Program-made: the position numbers and the translations under genes
The notes under the pieces: model-generated
Seen by the model: only the letters and a program-made list of their open reading frames with translations
Told to the model about the DNA's origin: nothing
Databases searched by the model: none
Assembly: GCF_001811425.1 (NCBI RefSeq)
Contig: NZ_KV804738.1
Location: 1-64,000, forward strand
DNA from: Peptoniphilus_A sp001811425
GTDB lineage: Bacteria > Bacillota > Clostridia > Tissierellales > Peptoniphilaceae
Reading direction: 5' to 3'
DNA length: 64,000 bases
In this document: positions 35,923 through 45,783 of the stretch, one piece after another
How positions within the stretch are numbered: the stretch's first letter is position 1
How the letters are laid out: each line of letters opens with the position of its first letter

Positions 35923-37797
35923 TTGTTCCCTACAAGTGAAGAATATAAAACAGCAATCAAAAAGAATTCTCGTAAATTTTATTGGACGGGAAATATCATC
36001 TTAAAAGACGAAACTACTATTCCATTTACCAATAAAGATATTCTTAAAGGGTCTGGATACATTCATCGTTCATGCTCTGGATCTTCTGAACTTGAAATAG
36101 GTACAGTTTATGCTGGAGAGTTTGGAATTAGCCTTTTTTCAAATATAGATAGGTATTCTTTAGAGGATTCCAAATTAGAACTTTTTTACCATCAAGAATT
36201 AGAAAGCAAAAAGATAGAAACCATACCAATGGGAATCTTTGATGTCACTGAGGCAAATAGGTCTAAGAAAATTTTAGAACTAAAAGGTTATGACTATATG
36301 CTTAGGTTTGATAAGAATTTCCCAGTAACAGATACCTTTGGCACGGCCTTTGAATTACTAAGTCTTTCATGTGAGAAGTGCATGGTAGAACTAGGTATGA
36401 CAGAAGATGAGGTAAAAGCTTTTGTAAATGGTGAGGAAGTTTTGGCAATTTATCAAGACCATGATATAGAAACATACAGGGACTTTATTCACTATATAGC
36501 ATCGACCCTTGGTGCTTTTGCTGGGGTTTCTCGTGATGGTAAGTTGGTTTTAAAGAAGTATGCAGAAAGCATATCAACTGAAATTAAAACAAGAGAAAGA
36601 TTTTCTTCATCAATATCAGATTTTAAGACAAGATATACAGCCATCAACTCAACAAATGCAAAGACTAAAATAGCTGAATACTATTCTTTAGAAAATGATG
36701 ATGGATTAACTATGAACCTTGGAATAAATCCTTTAATGCAATTAGGACTTCCAGAAAAAAGAAAAAGAATGTGTGAGGCTCTTCTTACTGAAATTTGTAA
36801 AATTCATCACACACCTTTTGATATGGTAACCATAGGGGACCCCAGCCTCGATGTAGGAGATAGGATAGCTATTTCTTACGAAGAAGAAAAGATTGAAGGG
36901 CTTATTACTGACATTGAGTACAAGATAAATGGAAAACACAGAATTCTTGGTGTAGGAAAGAATCCATACCTATCAAAGGCTAAAAGTAAGAATGATAAAA
37001 ATATAGTTGGACTATTAAACCAGATAGAATCTGAAAAATTAGTAGTGCATGCCTACTCCAATTATTCTGCCTTTAGTCTTTCTACAACAGATACACCAAT
37101 AATTCGTATAGAATTTGCCTCCAATAAAGAAACAGAGGCAATTTTTAATGCATCTATCTTGTTAAATATAATTTGTGATACTGAAGAAAAAACTAGAAAG
37201 ATATCAAGAAAGGTTAAGAAGCAAGTAGAGGTTTTAAATAATGATGGAAAATCCTATGATCCTCCAAAGTTTGAAGAAAAAGAAGAAGTAGAGGAATTAG
37301 ACTTTATTGAAAATATAGAAATACCAACAAGGATAGTTGTTACTTACGTTTTTAATGATACGAAAATAGAACATCACATTCCAAAGGAAACCTACCTGAG
37401 CGGTGACCACATTTTAAATCTTTTTTATCCGTTAACTAAACTTCAGGAAAAGACGATGAACAATTTTTCAGTTTTAATACGACTTGAGTCTGGTCAAGCA
37501 ATGATTGGAAAAGATAATGCTATCGCAGCTATATCTGGTCAATCTCTAGGTTCTACAGAGGCTTGGGATGGAAAGATTAAGATTGATGAATCTTGGAAGA
37601 GAATAGAACTTAGTCATTCATTTGTGCTTAGGAAATTGAAGGCTGAATACAAAGTAGAAAGACAAGTCCCAAGGCCACTAGTATTTAATGAAAAGGTAGG
37701 AAGATTTAAATATCAAGGATTAATGCTTGGAAAATATAAAGAAGAAATAACTACAGAATTTAAAGATAAGGGGGAAGAAGAAAATGCTCAAGGGTAA
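35923..37797 (+). CDS. Tail-tip/baseplate protein (Tal-like)
   Basis: A 624-residue protein with a TTG start after GGAGG. The N-terminal 350 residues (SRKFYWTGNIILKDETTIPF, GYDYMLRFDKNFP, GDRIAISYEEEKIEGLITDI) have the layout of gp27-like tail-hub proteins. The C-terminal part is beta-rich and carries no obvious peptidase motif. It overlaps the next gene by 14 bases. Confidence 0.75.
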   Translation: MFPTSEEYKTAIKKNSRKFYWTGNIILKDETTIPFTNKDILKGSGYIHRSCSGSSELEIGTVYAGEFGISLFSNIDRYSLEDSKLELFYHQELESKKIETIPMGIFDVTEANRSKKILELKGYDYMLRFDKNFPVTDTFGTAFELLSLSCEKCMVELGMTEDEVKAFVNGEEVLAIYQDHDIETYRDFIHYIASTLGAFAGVSRDGKLVLKKYAESISTEIKTRERFSSSISDFKTRYTAINSTNAKTKIAEYYSLENDDGLTMNLGINPLMQLGLPEKRKRMCEALLTEICKIHHTPFDMVTIGDPSLDVGDRIAISYEEEKIEGLITDIEYKINGKHRILGVGKNPYLSKAKSKNDKNIVGLLNQIESEKLVVHAYSNYSAFSLSTTDTPIIRIEFASNKETEAIFNASILLNIICDTEEKTRKISRKVKKQVEVLNNDGKSYDPPKFEEKEEVEELDFIENIEIPTRIVVTYVFNDTKIEHHIPKETYLSGDHILNLFYPLTKLQEKTMNNFSVLIRLESGQAMIGKDNAIAAISGQSLGSTEAWDGKIKIDESWKRIELSHSFVLRKLKAEYKVERQVPRPLVFNEKVGRFKYQGLMLGKYKEEITTEFKDKGEEENAQG

Positions 37798-39163
37798 ATC
37801 AGTCATTGAACTAACTGATGTGAGGACAAATAGGAAGGAGATATATGAAGATGAAAACTTAATAACGAATGCAGTTCCAGATTTATTAAGGCTCAATCCT
37901 ATGGGGTTAATGTACCCTATGGGTGATTCGAGAATTACTCAATATGAAAAAGAAATATTTCCTATAGCAACTAAATGTTATGGTGGAATCCTTTTATTTG
38001 AGGATAAATTAGAAGAAGATCCAAATAAAATATTTGCTCCTTCAGATAACCAAATAATAGGTTATGCATCCAACGATGTAAATTCAACGGATGCCCCAAG
38101 AAGAGGTTCAGCTAATCTTAATGAATCAACCCCTCTTGAAAATGGATACAAGTTTGTCTGGGACTTTTCTACATCACAGGCAAACGGAAGAATCTCTTCA
38201 TTGGCATTAACACATTATAGAGGAGGGAAACATTTTTATGGAGACACTCATGGTAAAGATCCCTTCTTATTATTAAATAAAATTAGCTTATGGAAAAACA
38301 GAGAAGTCTCGGACGCATATAACGGATGTGTTGAAATAGATGTTGAAAACAACACCTTGGTTTCAATATGGCCTTTAGACAACAAATCTATAGAATTAGT
38401 TAAACTTAAGGAACCATTTACGAATATAGGTTTAAATGATCCAATTTACACTAAAGGATATAAAAATGAGGAAAGGATAACAATTGACGTATCAGAGTTT
38501 TTTAGTAAATTGAGTACTTGGAACGAATGTTGTTTTTATGACGGAGAAGATGGAAATTGGTATGGTTTTGGAACTTACAGAGATAAGCTAATAAGAATAA
38601 AAATAAATAAAAATGATTACTCAACGAAAATAGATGAGTGGGCATTAAATGAAATAAGATTAGGTAAATTAGGAAGTTACTATGAAAAAAATAGAAGTTA
38701 CTGTCATAGATATGTATATAGCTGTATTAAAGATGGCTACCTATATTCGATAAATTCATATAGTGCGGATAAAATCTATAAAATTAATATCAATAATCCT
38801 GTAGATATTTCTGTTATAGAATTAGGTAAAGAAGTTAGGACTTCGAAATATGGGGGAGAATACTGTTACCTATATAAGTGGGGAGACTATATATTAGGTT
38901 ATGAATTTGCAATTGATAAAAAAGACCAAGTCATAGTAAACAGTGTTTCTGATTATAGCGGAGAGGGAATACCAAATTTAATGATGGATCCAAAGACAAT
39001 CGGGCCATTGGTCATTGGATTTGGAGGTTATGAGGAGAGGTTTTACAAACTTTTATTTCTTCATACTCCATATCTTGGAACAATTAACAACCTAGCAAGT
39101 CCAATATTAAAAACGGCAGATAAGACAATGAAAATAACCTATACATTAACTGAGGAGGAATGA
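37784..39163 (+). CDS. Candidate receptor-binding tail protein
   Basis: A 459-residue protein I cannot place in a family. After an N-terminal docking region (about 1-60), it has repeating short blocks with W/Y and Gly (DGNWYGFGTYRDKLIRIKIN, YLYSINSYSADKIYKININN) that look like propeller blades. Its location just before the holin is where receptor-binding proteins are encoded. Its codon use is more AT-rich than the structural genes before it. Confidence 0.55.
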   Translation: MLKGKSVIELTDVRTNRKEIYEDENLITNAVPDLLRLNPMGLMYPMGDSRITQYEKEIFPIATKCYGGILLFEDKLEEDPNKIFAPSDNQIIGYASNDVNSTDAPRRGSANLNESTPLENGYKFVWDFSTSQANGRISSLALTHYRGGKHFYGDTHGKDPFLLLNKISLWKNREVSDAYNGCVEIDVENNTLVSIWPLDNKSIELVKLKEPFTNIGLNDPIYTKGYKNEERITIDVSEFFSKLSTWNECCFYDGEDGNWYGFGTYRDKLIRIKINKNDYSTKIDEWALNEIRLGKLGSYYEKNRSYCHRYVYSCIKDGYLYSINSYSADKIYKININNPVDISVIELGKEVRTSKYGGEYCYLYKWGDYILGYEFAIDKKDQVIVNSVSDYSGEGIPNLMMDPKTIGPLVIGFGGYEERFYKLLFLHTPYLGTINNLASPILKTADKTMKITYTLTEEE

Positions 39164-39164
39164 A

Positions 39165-39566
39165 ATGAACAAATTCTTTGAAATACTAAAAGTATGCTTT
39201 ACAGCTATCGGAGGATGGTTGGGATTTTATCTTGGAAGCGTTGATGCTTTTATCTACACACTACTTGCTTTTGTAATAGCTGACTATTTGACAGGAGTTT
39301 TAAGAGCAGGAGTCGAAAGAAAGCTATCCTCATCCATAGGATTTAAAGGGATAGCTAAAAAGATTATGATTTTTATAGTTGTAGGCATAGCAAACCTATG
39401 TGATGTAAATTTAATTAAAGGTGATGGAACAATGATAAGAACAGCCATCATCTTTTTTTATATAGCAAATGAAGGGCTTTCTATTTTGGAAAATTCTGTA
39501 GCACTAGGTTTGCCAGTACCAGAAAAATTAAAAAGAGTATTAGAACAATTCAAGGAGGAGAAATAA
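39165..39566 (+). CDS. Holin (phage holin family 4/Cph1 type)
   Basis: A 133-residue membrane protein: a first hydrophobic segment (about 7-25), ALLAFVIADYLTGVLRAG-like sequence (residues 30-48 read LLAFVIADYLTGVLRAG), and further segments at about 65-80 and 88-106. The DYLTGVLRA element is the hallmark of the toxin-secretion/phage-lysis holin family. It permeabilises the membrane to release the amidase encoded one base downstream. Confidence 0.93.
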   Translation: MNKFFEILKVCFTAIGGWLGFYLGSVDAFIYTLLAFVIADYLTGVLRAGVERKLSSSIGFKGIAKKIMIFIVVGIANLCDVNLIKGDGTMIRTAIIFFYIANEGLSILENSVALGLPVPEKLKRVLEQFKEEK

Positions 39567-40376
39567 ATGAGTAATAGCCCATTAGTACAAGCAACAATTC
39601 TGTCACCTAACCATAGTGGAAGAAGAAATCAGAAGATTACTAAAATAGCTATCCACCACGCAGCTGGAGTTATAAATGGTAGAAATCTTGCTGGAGTATT
39701 TGTGCCAAGGTCAAGACGAGCATCGGCTAACTACAATTTAGGATCCGATGGAGTCATTGTTTTAGGAGTAGATGAATCGAACAGAGCGTGGACAACTTCA
39801 TCTTCCTGGTGTGACAATCGAGCAGTCACAATTGAAGTAGGGAACTCTACGAGAGGACCTCAGTGGTTGGTTTCTGATTATGTTTTAAATAGACTAATTG
39901 ATTTAGTAACAGACATCTGTATGAGAAATGGAATCTATCCTTGTACCTATACTGGAGGCAAAGATGGTGTCCTTCAAAAACACGAATGGTATAAAAGTAC
40001 TAACTGCCCAGGACCATACCTTGGCAGTAAGTTTCCATATATTGCAAACGAAGTCAATAAAAGACTAAGAGGCAATAAAACTGTTAGTAAACAAACTGGC
40101 GGACTATATAGAGTTAGAAAATCCTGGTCTGAGGTTAAAAGTCAGAAAGGTGCATTTAAGAATTTAGAAAATGCTAAAAGATGTGCCGATAGATTTGGTT
40201 TAAAAGTATTCGATGTTAATGGCAAGATAGTTTATCCAACTGGAAAGACAATCGATGAGTTAGCAAGAGAGGTTATAATTGGGAAATGGGGAAATGGAGA
40301 AGAAAGAAAAAGAAGATTAACTCAAGCTGGATATGATTATTATGCTGTTCAGAAAATAGTAAATAAATTAATTTAA
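39567..40376 (+). CDS. N-acetylmuramoyl-L-alanine amidase endolysin
   Basis: A 269-residue endolysin. The amidase_2 domain (about 1-165) has IAIHHAAGV (zinc His), NYNLGSDGVIVLGVDESNRA, VTIEVGNS and CPGPYLGSKFP. A linker-like repeat (KSWSEVKSQKGAFKNLENAK) follows, then a C-terminal Cpl-7-type cell-wall-binding domain (TIDELAREVIIGKWGNGEER, about 227-269). It should hydrolyse the peptidoglycan amide bond at host lysis. Confidence 0.93.
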   Translation: MSNSPLVQATILSPNHSGRRNQKITKIAIHHAAGVINGRNLAGVFVPRSRRASANYNLGSDGVIVLGVDESNRAWTTSSSWCDNRAVTIEVGNSTRGPQWLVSDYVLNRLIDLVTDICMRNGIYPCTYTGGKDGVLQKHEWYKSTNCPGPYLGSKFPYIANEVNKRLRGNKTVSKQTGGLYRVRKSWSEVKSQKGAFKNLENAKRCADRFGLKVFDVNGKIVYPTGKTIDELAREVIIGKWGNGEERKRRLTQAGYDYYAVQKIVNKLI

Positions 40377-40424
40377 TATATAAAGTTAGAGGAATCAATT
40401 CTTATTTTTTATTATAGGCAACAA

Positions 40425-40434
40425 TTGTTGACAA
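40425..40434. promoter_or_regulatory. Candidate operator shared with the maturase promoter
   Basis: TTGTTGACAA upstream of the XRE gene is, on the other strand, TTGTCAACAA. TGTCAACAA recurs at 41090-41098, just after the -10 box of the radical SAM promoter. Both may be sites for the XRE protein encoded between them. Confidence 0.35.
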
Positions 40435-40507
40435 TGCCGTTTTATTAACTTAAAATATTAAAATATAAAGAAATACATCAAAAATTAGAAAGAGGTAATT
40501 AAGCTAA

Positions 40508-40702
40508 GTGGGTAATAATACAAAGAAGATTAGAAAACAAAAGGGCATGACACAAGGTGATTTATCAGAAATGGTAGGCGTTACTAGACAATATATAAGT
40601 GATGTGGAGAATCTAAAAAAAATACCATCAGTCAAGATTGCGTTTGATATTTCAAAAGCACTTGGATCCAATATATACGAATTATTTTATTATTTAGGCT
40701 AA
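40508..40702 (+). CDS. Small XRE-family regulator
   Basis: A 64-residue protein that is only a helix-turn-helix domain: KIRKQKGMTQGDLSEMVGVT, then RQYISDVENLKKIPSV. GTG start; GAGG lies about 11 bases upstream. It stands alone between the lysis genes and the peptide cluster and is a good candidate for local control of that cluster. Confidence 0.85.
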   Translation: MGNNTKKIRKQKGMTQGDLSEMVGVTRQYISDVENLKKIPSVKIAFDISKALGSNIYELFYYLG

Positions 40703-41057
40703 TCTTATATAAGATAATATTTATCCTGGAGTTAAGTTATATACATCTAGTATAAATAGGTCAGTTATGTCTTATTTAGTTTAAATTAATCACGATTAAA
40801 AAAATATATATCCATTAAATTCTCTAGATTATTTTGAGTATTTAGTGGAATAAATTAAAAACTCATATTAATCTCCGTACAATTATGAAAATTTCACAGA
40901 GATTAATATGAGTTTTTACTTTTTAATGGTGTTACGTTTAATTTTGAATCTATCAGATAATATTGATTTATAAATTTATGAAGTTCACATATTTTTATTA
41001 TTTATTTTCATAATCTGGTTTATTCAAAAATTAATTAGATAATACTAAAAACTACTA
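40703..41057. other. AT-rich gap with a strong hairpin
   Basis: No credible gene is seen. The only strong structure is the terminator at 40858-40917. The rest is AT-rich sequence between the regulator and the maturase promoter. Confidence 0.5.
40858..40917 (+). terminator. Strong bidirectional-type terminator
   Basis: AAACTCATATTAATCTC is followed, after a loop of about 23 bases, by its perfect complement GAGATTAATATGAGTTT and a T run. It separates phage late transcription and the XRE gene from the peptide cluster. Confidence 0.85.
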
Positions 41058-41098
41058 TTGATTAAAATAGATTGTTTGGTGTATAATTATGTCAACAA
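41058..41098 (+). promoter_or_regulatory. Promoter of the peptide cluster
   Basis: TTGATT (41058-41063), 18 bases and TATAAT (41082-41087). TGTCAACAA at 41090-41098 overlaps the probable start of transcription and resembles a site ahead of the XRE gene. Confidence 0.6.
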
Positions 41099-41134
41099 TA
41101 GATGACAAACATTATGTGTCTTAGGAGGTTTTTC

Positions 41135-42715
41135 ATGTGTAGAAATAATTTAATTCAAATTATTAATAAGGAAATGAATAATAATACAGCAAAAAGATTA
41201 GGTACAATATTCGATACTGGAAATAGTAGCTACTTTTATGATACTGGAACAGGAAAAGTTATCACACTTGATAAAGAGTCTAAGCATATTCTTAGTTCCA
41301 TACTTAAGTCTACAAATGATTCAATAGAAAAAATTGACACAGATAGAAATTACTTGAATTATTTTTTAGATTTTATTGAACAAGAGAATTTATTACAAGC
41401 AATAGAGCCTCGTAGTTTTTCACATCAAAATCATTCGAAGTTTAAATTAGAAAAAATTTTAAATAATGAAATGGAACAGTTGATATTAAAGGTTACAGGC
41501 AGATGCAACTTTAGATGTAAGTATTGTATATATAATGAAGAGTTTCAGCATAATTGTAATTTTGAAAATGAAGATATGAGTTCAGAGATGGCCAAAAAAG
41601 CGGTAGATTTCTATTATGATCATTCATCAAATAGTAAATATACAGCTATAACTTTTTATGGAGGAGAACCTTTAATAAAGTTTGATTTAATAAAAGAAGT
41701 AATTGACTACTCCATTTATAAGTTTCGAGATAGATCAAACATGTTAAGTTTTTCGTTAACATCTAATTTGTCACTTATAACTGAAGAGATGATTGATTAT
41801 TTTATAAGTGTACCAAACTTTAATTTGGTTTGTAGTTTAGATGGTGATAGAGAAAGTCAAAATTCATATAGACAATTCGCTGATGGAACGAATACATTCG
41901 AAGTAGTATTTGAAAAATTTAAATTAATTTGTGACAAGGCAAATAAAGAACCTGATAGTTCATTTTCTTTATCAGCAAATATGGTTTTTACTCCACCGTA
42001 TACATTTGAAAAATTAGATCGTGTCAATAATTTCTATTCAAGTTTAAATTTTCTACCTAAAGATTTCTCTATTATGATTACTTACCCAGATGAAGGTAGT
42101 TTAGATGATGGTGGCTTTTTACAAACATTAAAAGACGACGATAGATACATAAAGTACTTTGTGAATGAATCAGATTTAGTATACTCAGATCCACTACAAC
42201 AATGGTCTGAGGAAAAAACCATGAAAAACAAAGGACTTGACTCAAATAATAAGAATAATTTATATTTTAACTATATCAAGAGTCAATTAATTAGAATTAA
42301 TACTAGATACATATCTGACAATGTATCGGCCAACTATCCATTTAATGGATGCTGTTTACCAGGTATGCGTAGATTATATGTAGATACTAAGGGTGTTTTT
42401 TATCCCTGTGAAAGGGTTGGAAAGTCCCCTAGTATAGGCAATATAGATGATGGCTTAGATTATGAATCTATTGAAAAGTATTATATAAATGAATATGAGA
42501 GCTGTTCTCTAAAGTATTGTCAGAATTGTTGGGCAATAAGATTATGTGGAACATGTTATGCTGTGAATATGTTGGAGAATGGAATAGATAAAGATTACCA
42601 TGAAAAGAAATGTGATTTAAATAGATTGAGAATAAAAAATCAATTGGCTTTTTATCATGAGGCTCTTGAAAAAGAATTGGATTTTTCTATTCTTAAAGAT
42701 GAATTTTTGTATTAA
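41135..42715 (+). CDS. SPASM radical SAM peptide maturase
   Basis: A 526-residue enzyme. The radical SAM cluster motif CNFRCKYC (CX3CX2C, residues 124-131) is followed by YGGEPL. The C-terminal SPASM-type region is rich in cysteine (CCLPGMRRLYVDTKG, FYPCERVG, CSLKYCQNCW, LCGTCYAVN) for auxiliary 4Fe-4S clusters. The N-terminal 110 residues resemble a peptide-recognition region. ATG 41135 follows AGGAGG. It should install thioether bridges in the precursor encoded next. It is longer than AlbA of the subtilosin cluster but of the same type. Confidence 0.92.
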   Translation: MCRNNLIQIINKEMNNNTAKRLGTIFDTGNSSYFYDTGTGKVITLDKESKHILSSILKSTNDSIEKIDTDRNYLNYFLDFIEQENLLQAIEPRSFSHQNHSKFKLEKILNNEMEQLILKVTGRCNFRCKYCIYNEEFQHNCNFENEDMSSEMAKKAVDFYYDHSSNSKYTAITFYGGEPLIKFDLIKEVIDYSIYKFRDRSNMLSFSLTSNLSLITEEMIDYFISVPNFNLVCSLDGDRESQNSYRQFADGTNTFEVVFEKFKLICDKANKEPDSSFSLSANMVFTPPYTFEKLDRVNNFYSSLNFLPKDFSIMITYPDEGSLDDGGFLQTLKDDDRYIKYFVNESDLVYSDPLQQWSEEKTMKNKGLDSNNKNNLYFNYIKSQLIRINTRYISDNVSANYPFNGCCLPGMRRLYVDTKGVFYPCERVGKSPSIGNIDDGLDYESIEKYYINEYESCSLKYCQNCWAIRLCGTCYAVNMLENGIDKDYHEKKCDLNRLRIKNQLAFYHEALEKELDFSILKDEFLY

Positions 42716-42760
42716 AAAGGTATTAACTAGACAGATATTGCCTAGATAAGGAGGATTTTT

Positions 42761-42958
42761 ATGTTAAAAGTTGTAGATCCTATGTATAAAAAAGAAGTTA
42801 CTGATGATGTAGCATTTTCATGCAGATGCTATTGTAATGTTCAGGCACAAAACCACTCTACTGGTAAATCTGGTGCTTGGTGGCCTGGAGATTGTGGGTG
42901 TGCTTGTGCACCTGGAAATGTACGTAATCACAATTCAAATAGTGCTGTAGTTGGATAA
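42761..42958 (+). CDS. Ruminococcin C-like sactipeptide precursor
   Basis: A 65-residue peptide: a leader of about 20 residues without a double-glycine site, then a core with two cysteine triplets, CRCYC (21-25) and CGCAC (45-49). Between them lie N-H-S and G-rich residues, and the end is rich in Asn (NVRNHNSNS). The arrangement of paired Cys, central N-x-H or N-H-S, second Cys group and Asn-rich tail with Arg recalls ruminococcin C1, which has four cysteines in two pairs. AAGGAGG precedes the ATG. Likely an antimicrobial with several Cys-alpha-carbon thioethers. Confidence 0.85.
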   Translation: MLKVVDPMYKKEVTDDVAFSCRCYCNVQAQNHSTGKSGAWWPGDCGCACAPGNVRNHNSNSAVVG

Positions 42959-43051
42959 AACACAATTAGTTTTAAGTTGAAAGTTTAGTAGTTTAACGCC
43001 TAAAAGGCAATTCTGTTTGGTTAATACATACATATTTTGAGGAGGTTAGTT

Positions 43052-43942
43052 TTGGAAATTACAGGAAGTAAAGTATTAAAAAAAATATCAAATGAGCCTA
43101 TAATAAAGTCTGTTAATTTCAGTTTTAAAGAGGGGGTTAATGGCTTAATAGGAGCAAATGGTGCTGGAAAAACTACGCTAATTAGGTTAATTACAAAATA
43201 TTACAAATTAACATCTGGAAAAATAAGAATCAATTTAGAAAATGATACTGATTTATTCGATAATGAAACGATGTATTATGATAATTTAGGATATTTACCA
43301 CAGGATTTTAGAGGGATTGGTGAATTTACCGTAATCGAATTTTTAAATTATATAAAAAGGACAAAAAATATCTCTAATAAAAATAATACTGTTATAGGAG
43401 ATTTAGTTGATACATTATCTCTTGATAAATTTCTAAAATATAAATTAAAAAATTTGTCAGGGGGAACTTTAAGAAGAGTTGGAGTTTTACAAGCTTTAAT
43501 AAACAATCCAAAAATACTAATTCTTGATGAGCCAACGGCTGGTCTAGATCCAAGTGAACGTATTAATTTAAAGAATTATTTAAATGATATAGCTGAAAAT
43601 AGAATAATCATTGTTTCAACTCATATAATACAAGACATAGAAGATATTGCTAATAATGTAGTAATTATAGATTCCGGAAAAGTTGTTTTAAATGAATGTG
43701 TGAATAAGGTTGTAAGTTCCATGAACGGAAAGACATGGATGGTTAAAACAGATGCTAAAACATTGCAGGTTCTTAGAGACAAATATCCGATAAGAAAAAT
43801 TAAAGAAGATGAAAGTGGGTTTTATGAAGTAGTTTTATTATCTGAATCAAAGCCGATAGATAATTCAATAAAAATCAACGCAAATCTTGAAGATGTTTAC
43901 TTGTATTACTCAGAAAAAAAGGATGATAGTTATGAATTTTGA
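43052..43942 (+). CDS. ABC transporter ATP-binding protein (AlbC-like)
   Basis: A 296-residue ATPase. Walker A GANGAGKTT, Q-loop GYLPQDF, signature LSGGTLRRVG and Walker B ILILDEPTAGLDP are all intact. TTG start at 43052 after GAGGAGG. Its partner is the membrane protein that follows with an 11-base overlap. Together they resemble the self-immunity/export pair of subtilosin-type clusters. Confidence 0.92.
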   Translation: MEITGSKVLKKISNEPIIKSVNFSFKEGVNGLIGANGAGKTTLIRLITKYYKLTSGKIRINLENDTDLFDNETMYYDNLGYLPQDFRGIGEFTVIEFLNYIKRTKNISNKNNTVIGDLVDTLSLDKFLKYKLKNLSGGTLRRVGVLQALINNPKILILDEPTAGLDPSERINLKNYLNDIAENRIIIVSTHIIQDIEDIANNVVIIDSGKVVLNECVNKVVSSMNGKTWMVKTDAKTLQVLRDKYPIRKIKEDESGFYEVVLLSESKPIDNSIKINANLEDVYLYYSEKKDDSYEF

Positions 43943-45170
43943 ATTTAGAAAACTATATAGAAACAAGCTATTTAAAATTTCAATTTTTTTGTTCTTAATT
44001 TACATAGCTGTAATTTCTTTTAAAAACATAAATGCGAGAAATTATTATGTATATAGAAATGATGGTTTAAGTTATTTGACAGGATTATCAGCGACGAAAG
44101 CTGAAAAAAAAGATAGAAGTTCGATATATGGCAAATTTATTGATGAAGAATTTTTAAGCAAATATCTTTCTATACACAAAGATGTAATTAGTGGGAAATA
44201 TGATAATTTAGATGATACATCAAGATATGTTAAGTATGAACAAAAATATAATGATATTATGATTTTAATAGCAAAGTCTTATGCTCCTTTTAATTCTTTT
44301 GATCTCAATATAGCTGATACCCTTTCTTTTGATGATCTTGATACATTTTATACTAATAGAAAAGTTAAGCTTAATACCTATTTAGATAAAACAGAATTTA
44401 AAAATTACAAATTTACCGATGGAGAAAAAAATTTTTTATTAAAAGAAAATGACAAATTAAAAACACCAATAGAATACACTTATTATAAAGGATGGGAGAT
44501 TTTATTGAGCGATTTCTTTATAAGTTCAATATTGTTTGCCATATTTAGTAATGTGGTGGTTTCCAATACCTTTACAATGGACTATTCAAATAATATGAAT
44601 GAAATTTTATTTGCTACAGTGGGTAAAAAAAGAATAATAAAAAATAAGATTAAGTCAGGCATATGGACAGGAGCTTTGATGTTTTTATTACCGCATTTAC
44701 TCTATGCTTTTGTAATTCTATTATTATTTGGAATAGATGGATTTAATGCACCAATACAGCTATATCAAACGTATTGGAATAGTGTGTATAATTTAACTTT
44801 TTTACAGGCTTATTTGTTGATTCTGATGCTAGGAGTTTTAATAACAGTTTTTTCAATTATAATAAATATGATTGTTTCTATAATATCAAAAAAATCATTA
44901 ATCTCAGTTTCGATAGTTTTAGCACTTAACTTTATCCCTTTAGTCTTATATGAAGGGGCAGGTAGAGTTCTAAAGAAAATATTATCTGTATCAATGATAA
45001 ATTTATACAACGGGGAGTCTTTATTGATAAATTACAGGCCTATATTTAGGATTTTTAATATCCATATATTGCAAGCATATGCAATGGTGCCGATATGTTT
45101 AGTAATAATAATTATTTTTAGTATTATATTAAATATCCTTGCTATAAGAAATTATGAAAATTATAAATAA
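43932..45170 (+). CDS. ABC-2 type permease (AlbD-like)
   Basis: A 412-residue membrane protein. One membrane segment near the N-terminus (about 11-29) is followed by a large extracellular loop of about 160 residues, then five further segments (about 190-215, 237-258, 285-312, 320-335, 383-408). This is the ABC-2 layout. It overlaps both neighbours (11 and 17 bases), so the subunits are translationally coupled. It probably exports the peptide or protects the producer. Confidence 0.8.
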   Translation: MNFEFRKLYRNKLFKISIFLFLIYIAVISFKNINARNYYVYRNDGLSYLTGLSATKAEKKDRSSIYGKFIDEEFLSKYLSIHKDVISGKYDNLDDTSRYVKYEQKYNDIMILIAKSYAPFNSFDLNIADTLSFDDLDTFYTNRKVKLNTYLDKTEFKNYKFTDGEKNFLLKENDKLKTPIEYTYYKGWEILLSDFFISSILFAIFSNVVVSNTFTMDYSNNMNEILFATVGKKRIIKNKIKSGIWTGALMFLLPHLLYAFVILLLFGIDGFNAPIQLYQTYWNSVYNLTFLQAYLLILMLGVLITVFSIIINMIVSIISKKSLISVSIVLALNFIPLVLYEGAGRVLKKILSVSMINLYNGESLLINYRPIFRIFNIHILQAYAMVPICLVIIIIFSIILNILAIRNYENYK

Positions 45171-45783
45171 TCATATGCTTATATTAGATAACCAAGGGTC
45201 AATTATTGTAGATTCTAAATCTAAGAACTATAGGATTTCTTTTATTATGAAAATTAGAGAACCTCATGATGGCTGGGCGCATTTGTTGGAACATTTTATT
45301 ATAAATATGATTGAAAGTGAGGAATATTTCAATAAATCATTATTTATTGAAGGAAAGACTGATTATGTGAGTATAGAGATAATTATAGGAAAGATTGATG
45401 TATTTGAAGATTTGTTATTTATAATACAATCCTTTTTTTTCACACTTGGAATCATAAATAATAGTGAACTTTATGAAAGAAAAGTAGCAATAAGGACTAA
45501 TATGTGTTTTATAGAATCTAAGAAGGAAGTGTTAAAGGAGATAGAAAAAAAGTTTCTTTCTAATAAGAGACAATTGAAAATTAATGAAGTTTTAATAAGT
45601 CAAAAACTAGATGAATTGCCCATAGGGAGTTCTAATTCAATAAGATCATGTAGTTTAAAGAAGATTAAAAAATATTTTCAACTTAATATTGTGGATATAT
45701 TTTATATAGGAATTGTGAAGGATGTGTTGGAAAGTAAGAAAATACAAGAAAAAATTACGAGGTTGTACAGTGGAAAATATTGA
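45154..45783 (+). CDS. M16 peptidase, catalytic half
   Basis: A 209-residue protein with the inverted zinc motif HLLEH (residues 43-47; GWAHLLEHFIINMIESE) of M16 peptidases. It equals one N-terminal M16 domain; usual M16 proteins have two such domains in about 400 residues. YERKVAIRTNM near residue 107 is where the third zinc ligand helix should be, but the canonical Glu is not obvious. The stop overlaps the next gene's GTG by 14 bases. By analogy with AlbE/AlbF it may remove the leader peptide. Confidence 0.75.
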   Translation: MKIINNHMLILDNQGSIIVDSKSKNYRISFIMKIREPHDGWAHLLEHFIINMIESEEYFNKSLFIEGKTDYVSIEIIIGKIDVFEDLLFIIQSFFFTLGIINNSELYERKVAIRTNMCFIESKKEVLKEIEKKFLSNKRQLKINEVLISQKLDELPIGSSNSIRSCSLKKIKKYFQLNIVDIFYIGIVKDVLESKKIQEKITRLYSGKY

